Assembly (NCBI GenBank): GCA_030844895.1
Contig: CM061223.1
Location: forward strand, 5,132,676 to 5,196,675
Direction: 5' to 3'
Source of the DNA: Ambrosia x helenae
Lineage: Eukaryota; Streptophyta; Magnoliopsida; Asterales; Asteraceae
DNA: 64,000 bases
The notes under the pieces are model-generated. The model was not told the origin of the DNA. It saw nothing but the letters and a program-made list of their open reading frames with translations, and ran no database searches. Shown piece by piece: positions 1 through 9,636 of this stretch (position 1 is its first letter; the number at the start of each line of letters is the position of its first letter). Made by a program: the position numbers and the translations under genes.

Positions 1-257
1 TTTATGTTCCGGACAAAATGTACCTCTAATCTTCTATCACCTATTCCGTTTACCCTCTGATCATTCTTCTCTATTTCTCTTGTATGGCTTTTAACCATCT
101 CTGTTTCATCCATATAAGGGATGCAACAAATTCTCTTGTATTCATGTTCTTCACCTGCCATATTAAAAAAAAACACAATGTATTTTCTCTTGATTCATTT
201 GGTTAATCAAGTTCATCTTCCTTTACATCTTCAACTTCATCAACTTCTTCTCTTGCT

Positions 258-357
258 CAAACAATGACGTCATCTACAATTCTATACAAGATTGGACTTA
301 TTTCAAGGTTGTCCATCTTGCGGGGGCATATTAGAGATGCACCAAATTCTCAATGTT
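258..357 (+). pseudogene. Copia polyprotein C-terminal remnant
   Basis: This frame reads KIGLISRLSILRGHIRD, which resembles the extreme C-terminus of Ty1/Copia polyproteins just after RNase H. The G-rich stretch at 328-335 could be part of a polypurine tract, and the AT-rich sequence to about 600 could be LTR remnant. No other pol domain is visible and no LTR border could be fixed. The call rests on a short motif recalled from the family. Confidence 0.4.
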
Positions 358-360
358 ATT

Positions 361-1160
361 ATTTGTATATTTTGAATATATATTTCAAGTCAAAGTCTAA
401 GTCATAGTCATGGTCATAGTCAAAGTGTTTTATTACTTTTAATTATAGGTTAGATTATGTCTTTTCTTCATTGTATATATATCTAGTATGAACTATGAAT
501 AAAATGTGGTTGATCATTCTCTTATAATGTTAACATAACTCGTATGATTCGCTTAGTGGCACCCAGATGATTTTGAACTACTAAAAAAATATGCCCCTTA
601 GGTTTTAAGTAATTAAATAATTTAAACAAAATTTTATATACGACAATTAAAATTCGGGCAATAAACATAATAGCAATTACCAAAATCAAAGTATTACAAT
701 GAGTGTTGAACTTATTATTGTGTAATAAGTTAACAACTAACTTAACAAGATTTGAGTTTTAAATGGACTTTTATTTATCCCAATTTAAGTGTAAAATGGA
801 TTTTTTTACTTAAAAAAATACATATACAACATATATATAGAAATGTTATAAAAAAAACAAAAATTTGTCACACGACAATTAAGGACCCTAGCCTTGTGGC
901 CACCATAAGGGTCGACCCTAAATTTGCTAATTGCTTATGATATAATAATGGGTAAATTATAGTTTTTGTCCTTTATGTTTATACCTAATTTTAGTGTATG
1001 CACTTATCTTTTAAATTGACAAGATTCATCCTTTACGTTTAAAATCTTGCATTGTTTGCCATTTGATACTAATTATGTTTATTTTGAAGTTGTGTATCCC
1101 ACGTGAGGGTAAACTATCATTTAACTTCACTTTTCCATCTCCCCTTTCTTTAAAACCCTT
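361..1160. other. AT-rich flank, no gene seen
   Basis: I see no credible coding region here. It is AT-rich and contains the short TCATAGTC-type reiteration around 400-420. The sequence just before 1161 continues directly into the sequence after 18873 if the CACTA element is removed. Confidence 0.5.
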
Positions 1161-1163
1161 AAC

Positions 1164-1430
1164 CACTACTGGAAAAATAACCTACCATGACACGTATTGT
1201 GTGCCATAATGGGGTGTTTATGACACGCAAAAAATGTCAAGGATGGACATGTCATAAAAATTTTATGACATGCAAGCGCGTGTCATCTTTTAATGACACA
1301 CATTAGTGACACTTTTTTATGACACACATTTATGACACTCTTTCATAACATACTTTTATGACACTCTTTTTTTACATGCATTTACGACACACTTTTATGA
1401 CACTCATTTTGTGTGTCATGCTTTTTTTAC
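1164..1430. repeat. CACTA left terminal and subterminal repeats
   Basis: After the terminal repeat come about a dozen copies of TATGACAC or its complement GTGTCATA with small variations, spaced roughly 15-30 bp. Such arrays bind the transposase in En/Spm-type elements. The same motif recurs at 18680-18850, supporting the pairing of these two ends. Confidence 0.8.
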
Positions 1431-2085
1431 CAAAACAAAATCTGCAAAATAACTAATAATCCTGGATTTATATTTATATTTATATTTATATTTATATTTA
1501 TAATAACAAAATCAATAAATTACATAATAAAACTGTATATATTATATATATCACCAAAAAAACCCATTACAATATAAACATTTATCGAATCCTACCATAA
1601 GTATTAACGGTTATAAAAATATTGTGTCAATATATTACGTTAGTCTAGACCTAAACATATTGATCACATGAAAAATGAAAGTTGCGGCATAACTTGACCA
1701 TTCTTCACGACTGACATTAATATCCGCATCCGTGTAAACATATACTCCCCCAACCTGAGACAACAATTAAATTAATAAGATGAAGGTTAAGGTTTATGAT
1801 GGTTTTAGTTTCAAAAAAACAATGGTGGCTAGAATTTGACTCGACCAACTTACATAACGTTAACTGAAGCAATTACCAAACATTAAACCAGCAATATTAC
1901 AAACACTTGGCGTGCACAACAATTACCAAACAATGAACCATAAGCAGGGTGAAATATTACGCTATGAACGTAATCGACACAATTTGACACCCTAACCGAC
2001 ACACTAACTACATATCACGGAGATAAACAATTTTGGACAGAAGATGTTCCGTGCCAGCAAATTTTCAACCCACTTGGCTCGTATT
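1431..2085. other. CACTA interior without genes
   Basis: AT-rich sequence with a simple repeat of TATATT units at about 1468-1503. No open frame longer than noise was seen on either strand. Confidence 0.5.
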
Positions 2086-2210
2086 ACCAGATACAAAATC
2101 TAAAAGGGTCAATGTATGCACACCTGTTAGAGCTGCAAGACCAACATCCATGATTTGGCAAACATCCAAATTAAGTGATTTAAGACATGCTAGTTTAGCC
2201 AAGTTTCTTA
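2086..2210 (-). pseudogene. Captured leucine-rich-repeat gene fragment
   Basis: The minus strand reads 42 residues containing LKSLNLDVCQIMDVGLAAL followed by TG-HTLTLLDF. This is the LxSLNLDxxQIxDxGLxxLTxLxxLTxLDL pattern of plant cytoplasmic LRR proteins of the Arabidopsis At1g15740 type (recalled, not searched). The frame is broken on both sides, and about 80 bases upstream (to 2290) may be degraded exon. Lying inside the CACTA element, it is best explained as a transduplicated exon. No function is expected. Confidence 0.6.
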
Positions 2211-2872
2211 AAAGGGTCAATGATTGAAAGCTCTTCCAGATCTTCTTAATAGATTCTTGCCAGCTTCGCTTTGCAGGGCTTCAAACCTTATTCTCCTGAG
2301 ATTAAAAGCATGCTAATGTATCATAACTGCTTATTAATTATAGCTTAACCAAACATGTTTTAGAAAAAATAAAATAAAAATAAAAGCTTTTTCTACTAGA
2401 ACTAGGCCCAACCGTTGACCCCATTTAGTACATTATCATATTCTATTCAGACTATGATAAGCCCCACTTTAGTTATAATTAAACACTTAACCAGTAATTA
2501 GTCTAATGACTAGTTTGGGTCTTATCAGGTTACCGAACACTGATGAATCCAGTCATACTATAAATTGAGAACAAAAATATAATGTACTTATATACATTAA
2601 CATGTCGTTAAACTGTAAATTATCCAGCATTGCACTTAGACTCCGCGGACATGACTATGAGATGTATCGTAAAACTTAAAAAGTGATCATTGTGGACCAC
2701 TATAACCAATTTCGAAACTCATGCTGATTTCATTTCTGTAAATTAAATGCACAAGAAAAAGTGTTTCAAATTTACTGGAACCCATGACTATCCCATCACA
2801 ACGTATTACCAAGTAAAGAAATCCAAATAATGGAAGAGGAAAAAAACATATTACCGAATCAGAGCTACTTAC

Positions 2873-2918
2873 CATATGCTACCGATAAATTGGGGTCTTC
2901 ACGTACATCAACCAAAAC
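2873..2918 (-). other. Exon-like segment with splice borders
   Basis: On the minus strand a TTTTCTTGCAG acceptor precedes a 46-base segment that can read VLVDVREDPNLSVAY, followed by a GTAAGT donor. The borders look like a real plant exon, but I recognise no family. It may be a third captured host exon. 2331-2872 beside it shows nothing I can identify. Confidence 0.3.
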
Positions 2919-3074
2919 CTGCAAGAAAATAAACCACAGAAACATAAAAATCATCTCTTCGTTCATACAAATAGAAGTACAAAATACGAAGTACTTACCC
3001 ACACATCTATCGAACACGATTTAATTTTCATTTTTCAAATTTGTTTAAATAAAAATAATATTAGCATGAGGGCG

Positions 3075-3860
3075 CTAAGAATGTAGCTGAACCCGCTGGC
3101 GCTCTATCGGTATACTGGCTCTAAGGCCCTCATATGCCGGTGTCCTTGTTGGTGGTGGTACCTGTGGTGCCTGTCGAACCTCACACCACCTCTCTGGCTC
3201 ATTGTGTGGGCACACCCCAGCTAATCGCATATCTGCCAGACTGTATCCTACAGTCCATGGCCCCCGTGTAAACAACTCTGGACGATAACGAGCATATACT
3301 CCTAAGTGCTCTGCTATCCTGTGAATGTACGACCCCATGTCTAACCTAACATTCTTACCTAGCCTACGTCCCCTCACAAATGATGATAGCGATATAGTCG
3401 CCATGTTGGCCTTGCGACCCCGAATCATGCAGTACATAATAAATAAGTATCTCAAATTGCACTTATCAGTGCCATCGTGTCCTGGCAATGATAGTACAAG
3501 CAATGATCCTGTGTATATACCTCAGAACTGGATCACGTATCAAAGACTCTATACATGTCCTATCCGAATAAACTCCATCAGCTATAGATGACCAGAACTC
3601 TCCAATCTCAGTAGCTGTAATCCCATAAGGTGTGGACACATCATAGCAACCTCTAAGCAGCATCTCAAACTCTAGGGCAGTGGTCTCCTCCTCAGTATAT
3701 AATCCTGAAGCTACCACAAACTCTGGAACTGACATCTCAAAGGTCCTCCTGCCTAACACAAAAGACGTAGCATCAGGCTCGAAAAAACGGTGAGCATCAT
3801 ACCTGAATGTAAAATGGAACTTCAAAGTAAGCTCTGAATACTGAGGCCAAGTGCAAGTCA
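3075..3860 (-). pseudogene. Athila ORF1-like gene fragment
   Basis: Two minus-strand frames joined by a frameshift near 3480 read as one protein. The first has FEMSVPEFVVASGLYTEEE and RDPVLRYIHRIIACTIIAR; the second has DKCNLRYLFIMYCMIRGRKA and MGSYIHRIAEHLGV. This is the pattern of the ATHILA ORF-1 family (Arabidopsis retrotransposon ORF-1 protein), encoded by Athila-type Ty3 elements and by many derived plant genes. The upstream part of the same protein lies at 6581-6768, beyond an inserted Helitron. No Athila LTR, gag or pol was seen nearby, so this is a fragment carried in the CACTA element, possibly as part of a chimeric gene. Confidence 0.65.
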
Positions 3861-6078
3861 TTGCCTAGTGAAGTTAGTAAAGGGCCAAAATGGTCTTTCT
3901 ACATGAGTATTAAATTAGATGAAATGGAGAGAACAATCTTTTTACATAAAGATTAATTGTTCTTAAGTAATTACAAATGATAATGCACATTGTACAAACC
4001 TTTTAAATTATATGTATAATTAAATTTCAAATAAATATGTAATCACAACCATTAAAACTTATTTTTTACTAATGCTAACCCCCGATTCTTCATGTCCTAG
4101 GAAAAATAATTAATAAATAAATATAGATGACAACCTTTCACTTTTCGCATTTCCCTCGTACAATAGTTACTAACAACACATTTCTCTCCTTCATTCTACA
4201 ATAATCAAGGGAAGAAACACTCCAAATAATCTTTAATCTGGTAAGTAAATACGAATATGTTCATATCTAATTCACTATTGTTCATATTTTGTTAATAATC
4301 TCATGATTTTTCTCTAAAAATCTTAAAACACTTTCTCATGCTCTTTGACATCAGACCACATGGGAAGCAATACCCAAACGTTGTGACATCTTTGAAACAC
4401 AAATCTTGTAAGTATCATTATCCATGCACGTTAAAACATCTTAATGACTTTAATATTTATCAATATCTAATAACTTTTTTTTTATTTCTGATCGTTATCA
4501 TCAAATTTGGTTCATGAACACTTTAAATTGGATAGCATCAAAATGTTTTTTTATTTTTGTTTCTAGATGGCAATCATAATAATAATATTAAGGGTTTATT
4601 AAAAGTAATGTGTTAGAATAATATAGTAACAGGTTGGATGCCGGTTTTATTCATATGACTCAAGTTTTTTATTTCTTTTTTTTTTTACTAAACTACTAGG
4701 TCTATAACATCAAGACAACTAAATAGAGTTTGTCAAGTTAACCATGCTTTGTATAGTTTAGTTTTTTTGTATTGTTTTAGTGCCCTAAGTTGTTATGGTA
4801 GATGTAATAGTGACAGAATATAAAACGAAAATAAAACTATCCAATCTCAGTAGCTGTAATCCCATAAGGTGTGGACACATCATAGCAACCTCTAAGCAGC
4901 GTCTCAAACTCTGGAGCAGTGGTCTCCTCCTCAGTATATAATCCTGAAGCTACCACAAACTCTGGAACTGACATCTCAAAGTTCCTCCTGCCCAACACAA
5001 AAGACGTAACATCAGGCTCGAAAAAACGGTGAGCATCATACCTGAATGTAAAATGGAACTTCAAAGTAAGCTCTGAATACTGAGGCCAAGTGCAAGTCAT
5101 TGCCTAGTGAAGTTAGTAAAGGGCCAAAATGGTCTTTCTACATGAGTATTAAATTAGATGAAATGGAGAGAACAATCTTTTTACATAAAGATTAATTGTT
5201 CTTAAGTAATTACAAATGATAATGCACATTGTACAAACCTTTTAAATTATATGTATAATTAAATTTCAAATAAATATGTAATCACAACCATTAAAACTTA
5301 TTTTTTACTAATGCTAACCCCCGATTCTTCATGTCCTAGGAAAAATAATTAATAAATAAATATAGATGACAACCTTTCACTTTTCGCATTTCCCTCGTAC
5401 AATAGTTACTAACAACACATTTCTCTCCTTCATTCTACAATAATCAAGGGAAGAAACACTCCAAATAATCTTTAATCTGGTAAGTAAATACGAATATGTT
5501 CATATCTAATTCACTATTGTTCATATTTTGTTAATAATCTCATGATTTTTCTCTAAAAATCTTAAAACACTTTCTCATGCTCTTTGACATCAGACCACAT
5601 GGGAAGCAATACCCAAACGTTGTGACATCTTTGAAACACAAATCTTGTAAGTATCATTATCCATGCACGTTAAAACATCTTAATGACTTTAATATTTATC
5701 AATATCTAATAACTTTTTTTTTATTTCTGATCGTTATCATCAAATTTGGTTCATGAACACTTTAAATTGGATAGCATCAAAATGTTTTTTTATTTTTGTT
5801 TCTAGATGGCAATCATAATAATAATATTAAGGGTTTATTAAAAGTAATGTGTTAGAATAATATAGTAACAGGTTGGATGCCGGTTTTATTCATATGACTC
5901 AAGTTTTTTATTTCTTTTTTTTTTACTAAACTACTAGGTCTATAACATCAAGACAACTAAATAGAGTTTGTCAAGTTAACCATGCTTTGTATAGTTTAGT
6001 TTTTTTGTATTGTTTTAGTGCCCTAAGTTGTTATGGTAGATGTAATAGTGACAGAATATAAAACGAAAATAAAACTAT
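3601..6078. repeat. Tandem duplication, two units of about 1.24 kb
   Basis: Unit 1 is 3601-4839 and unit 2 is 4840-6078. Each starts with 260 bp of the Athila-like coding fragment and continues with about 979 bp of Helitron sequence. By eye I found several substitutions, all in the first 190 bp, and one length change in a T run (11 against 10). The remainder looks identical. The duplication spans the junction between coding fragment and Helitron, so it arose after the Helitron inserted. Confidence 0.9.
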
Positions 6079-6579
6079 CGGTGAAAGAGGAAGACAGAGT
6101 AGTGATATAGGAAGATGAAACTCTAGATCGCTCTTTTTACGAGAATCTCAATGATGAAGACCGGTGGTCAAACAATGTAGCTGGTGTATGTGACAAAAGG
6201 TGATTTCATTGCGATGCAGTTGGTTGACGTACGGAATTTATTCTTAAATTACTATCTTCATTACTGATATTTCCTGTTCTTGTGTTCGAATTTTATTTTT
6301 AAATTACGTACTATATTTATTGTTGATATTTTTTAGTCATGAGTTTTTTATTATTTAATTGTGATATGTAATGCTAATGACATCTATAGACCACAACGAT
6401 CCTATGAAAAAAGAAAATTAACAAAAGTACTATAAAATATATTACGAGAGGATTGATAAACTAACATAAAACAAGTATCGCATTGTAAATTATAATCAAC
6501 GCCGCATCGCACGACACTAACATTACATTATTTGCTTTAATATACGTCGTCCCGCCGTATCGCGCGGGCATCCCACTAG
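3861..6579 (+). mobile_element. Helitron, internally duplicated
   Basis: The 3' end is clear: a GC-rich hairpin CCCGCCGTATCGCGCGGG at 6551-6568, then a short spacer and CTAG at 6576-6579, followed by T as expected for insertion between A and T. The 5' end is less clear: the interrupted coding frame stops at 3860 and resumes at 6581, which places it near 3861, but no clean TC start is visible. Without the tandem duplication the element would be about 1.5 kb. No Rep/helicase is encoded, so it is non-autonomous. Confidence 0.65.
4840..5099 (-). pseudogene. Duplicate of Athila ORF1-like fragment
   Basis: This is the second copy of the coding segment at 3601-3860, carried along in the tandem duplication. 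It reads the same protein with a few substitutions, for example in FVLGRRNFEMSVPEF, and ends abruptly at the duplication border. Confidence 0.75.
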
Positions 6580-6580
6580 T

Positions 6581-6768
6581 CACCACAAATATGCCTAATC
6601 ATGTCCGCTTGCCCCAATCTCTCTACAAGATCCCAATTGAACGTCATATGCTTCAGTAAAGGCATCTAATAAACTTTGCGCACATATCCACCTCGTCAGT
6701 CCCAAAATCAAACTGTAGTAAAGTGTGATGCCTAAGCACCCTCTGCTCCTCAGGAATAGGCTGTACAT
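6581..6768 (-). pseudogene. Athila ORF1-like fragment, upstream part
   Basis: The minus strand reads DVQPIPEEQRVLRHHTLLQF and, after a frameshift near 6663, LKHMTFNWDLVERLGQADMI then RHICG. This is the N-terminal part of ATHILA ORF-1 family proteins and leads into the part that begins at 3860 once the Helitron is removed. Upstream, at 6769-6771, is a TTTGCAG acceptor-like site, and GTATTTTG about 80 bp further up could be its donor, so the fragment may have been an exon of a chimeric gene. Confidence 0.55.
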
Positions 6769-7011
6769 CTGCAAATTAAAACATAAACACTTACAAAAGA
6801 ATGAATCCCTTGTAAATACACAAATAATATGTTAAATCAAAATACCTTGAATCGATTTACGCAAATTGCAGCTACAAAGACGAACAAGATCTTCGATTAA
6901 CCGAAACCCTAGGAAACGAATTAGAGACTGAATGAACATATCCACCACCAAAACAACACCATTAAGTCTTCAGCTATGTTCCCAACAGCTCTATCAAACA
7001 ACAACACCACC

Positions 7012-7016
7012 ATCGT
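7012..7016. repeat. Target-site duplication of LTR retrotransposon
   Basis: ATCGT here is repeated at 17456-17460, directly outside the two LTRs. An intact 5-bp duplication shows a single, unrearranged insertion. Confidence 0.85.
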
Positions 7017-8586
7017 TGTAACACCCCAACCGATGGCGGAATCATCGAGGTGTCACGTAGTGACGATTGTTCAAAAGCACATGGTACTTAAATGTAAATA
7101 TTATTAAATGAAACCCAAAAATTGTCTTACAAGGAAAATGGAAATACAAGGTCTTAAATGAAACATAAATAATGAAATAACTGCATAATAAAGCGCTAAA
7201 AGTATCTTGATCAAACTGCACCTGAAACATGTACAAAAATAGGTTTGGTCAACATAAGAAATGTTGGTGAGCATTCCTAGATTTGATATATATAGTAGGT
7301 TAAAAAGTTATACAATTCAAGTGCAAGCTACAGTGCAAATATGTAAACTATGTATCATACAAATGAGCGAAATCAACCCTGTGACTGTATAATGTACTGT
7401 ATGAACTGTAGTGTACTCAACCAATAAATGGATGATAACTTAACAATGACCACGGATTCTCCGATGAAAAAGGGGGAGAATCAATCTAGGCGGGTTGTCA
7501 ATCCAAATAGCGCTATCCAATGTTAAGGTCGGCTTGTACCATGTTAATGATTTCACTAAGTACAAATGTAATCCACATGTATTGTCTAAGCATAAAGCAC
7601 GTTGTAAGCAATGCACATAGTACTAGAATTGTATTGTAAAAATGTAATCTTGTATTTGAAATTGTAATAGTGTACATGTAACACCCCAAAAATGTATAAA
7701 AGCAAAAAGGGGTAGGAATACTCATTGTTCACGTAGTAACTTGAAATTGGACTGGACAACGAAATATGAACTTGAGATTTCTCCCAAAAGATTAACCTAA
7801 AGTAATTGATAATGTGTGAGTGAAATAACTCTAGGATGCATGTATATCTAGGGCTTCGAATTGGGGATTACGTTTATTTGTGTTAATAAACAAATTGTTT
7901 GTTAATTATGAGAAATTTAATAACTAAATAAATAAAAGTCTTTTAATGAAATTTGAATTTAGGATATACACAATAAAGTGTTTGAAGTATAGAAATAATT
8001 TTTATAAAATTATTTCATTTAAAATAGATGTTTAAATCTATTTATTTATAAATAGTCATTATTTAACTTTAATATTCAAAAATACTAAAATTAAAGAATT
8101 CTTATTTTAAAAATCATATTTCTGTTCTAAATGATTAAAAATAATTTGTATAAAATTTTGGTGCAAAAATGATGAAAATTGGATTTGTTATGATTTAATT
8201 ATGATTAAATCTAACAAAAATTGATTAAAAATATAAAATAAATGATTTTACTGAATTAAAAATTATTTCAGTAAAGTTTAACTTTAAATAAAGTCAGGAT
8301 AAATTTTGGAGAATTTAATAAAATTGTTTTGATGTATAAATGGATTTTTATAAATCTAATAGATTAAAAATGATTTAATTATTATAAATATTAAATAAAT
8401 GAATTTCTGAAAAATAAAAATTATAAATGAAACTTTTATAACAGATTAAATAAATGTAATTTTTTTAGAATTTATAAAATAGTTTTGGTATTTTAAAAAG
8501 AATTTAAAAGATTTAAAAGGATTTAATATTTATATATATTTAATTGTTTGTTTTCAAAAAGAAAAGAAAAGAAAAAGAAGCAAAAC

Positions 8587-8660
8587 CGGTCAGAGCCGGG
8601 ACTCGAACCCGGGTGACCTCTGTTGTGGACCACAGTCACAACCACTTGGCCTAGGCCGGT
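8587..8660 (-). other. tRNA-like module inside LTR
   Basis: On the minus strand, CCGGGTTCGAGTCCCGG forms a perfect T-arm and contains a consensus pol III B box (GGTTCGAGTCC). About 45 bp upstream is GGCCTAGGCCAAGTGG, similar to a tRNA D-arm/A box. The other LTR has the same module at 16449-16522. It is probably an old tRNA-derived SINE fixed in the LTR. The region is too degenerate to be called a working tRNA gene. Confidence 0.5.
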
Positions 8661-9263
8661 GGTTGTGATATTTCTGGGTTAAAAATAAATATATGCGCGA
8701 TGTGAAAACTGGTTTATCCCCAAAACACACGTATAAACCCTAGATTCTGCAATAATGCAATTCACTCATCACTAGCCCAATTGATGTTAGGGCTTTTGAT
8801 GAGTGAACGCCGGTGAATAAAACCCATCAAGAATATTAAGCTTACAGTGTGTAATCGTGGTTAATTGACTGGTCAAAGACCAAAGTCAAACGTCGTGCAA
8901 GAAGGAGATCAACAGAGATGTTTAGAACAATTGGAGGTTTAGGAAGATGAGTGAGCGAGTTGTTAAGCTGTTCCAAGGCTCAATTTATAGTGGGGATCAA
9001 TAGGTTAGGTTAATTGGTAAGTTGACCCTGATTAATTATCATACGCGTTCGAATTCAAAATTGGTCAACGATCTGGTGTCAATTGACGTGTAGATGAGTT
9101 GTAATAGGCCGATAATTGTACAAATTTGCCAATTATAGATCAATCAAGCATTGATCTTGATTGATTATACAAACGCGTCCAAGCAGTTGACTTTCCAAGT
9201 CAAAACTGCTGGATTTATAACGCGTATAAGATAAATGAGTGACCGGGTTATAACAGACAAGTT

Positions 9264-9333
9264 GGTCCAGCCCAGTTGGTTAAGTGTGTGTGTAGCTGTG
9301 GCTTTGGCGCGGGTTCGAACCCCGGCCAAAGCA
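9264..9333 (+). other. Second tRNA-like module inside LTR
   Basis: Plus strand: CCAGCCCAGTTGGTTAAGTG resembles a tRNA 5' end with A box, and CGGGTTCGAACCCCG gives a T-arm with B box. The copy in the other LTR is 17126-17195. Its orientation is opposite to the first module. Confidence 0.5.
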
Positions 9334-9598
9334 GATAATTGTTTTTATTTTTATAAACAGCCTAAGGAGGATTGGGCCTGGGATGATGGGCCAGACAGTT
9401 AGGGTTTGGGCTGGGCTTGGAGGCTGTTGGGCTTCATCAAGTGGGCCACAACATAATAATTATTATTATTATTATTATTATTATATATGATTAAACGAAC
9501 CCGAATTAAATGCTCAAGAATAACGTCACGTTTATTAACCGTGGTATAACGTACAGATAATAAATAAAAAAAATACAATGAAAGTGACGGATGTCACA

Positions 9599-9615
9599 GC
9601 ATCCCCTACTTTTAG
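9599..9615 (-). promoter_or_regulatory. Polypurine tract
   Basis: Directly inside the 3' LTR the minus strand reads AAAAGTAGGGGATGC, a purine-rich stretch in the position where plus-strand DNA synthesis is primed. Confidence 0.7.
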
Positions 9616-9636
9616 AAATTTCGTCCCGAAATTCCT

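Larger units (their letters stand above)
7017..9598 (-). repeat. 3' LTR of Tekay-like element
   Basis: It starts TGTAACACCCC and ends TGTCACA in plus-strand reading, as the inverted TG...CA ends of an LTR in minus orientation. A TATA-like CTATAAATTG lies on the minus strand at 8981-8990. An ATT microsatellite is at about 9457-9483. Confidence 0.93.

Noticed and set aside
7042..7725. Two small frames repeated identically at 14904-15587
   Set aside because: They lie inside the LTRs; the identity reflects LTR duplication, not gene conservation.
8587..8660. A functional tRNA gene
   Set aside because: T-arm and B box are good, but I could not form a convincing acceptor stem, anticodon arm and D-arm, so it is annotated only as tRNA-like.
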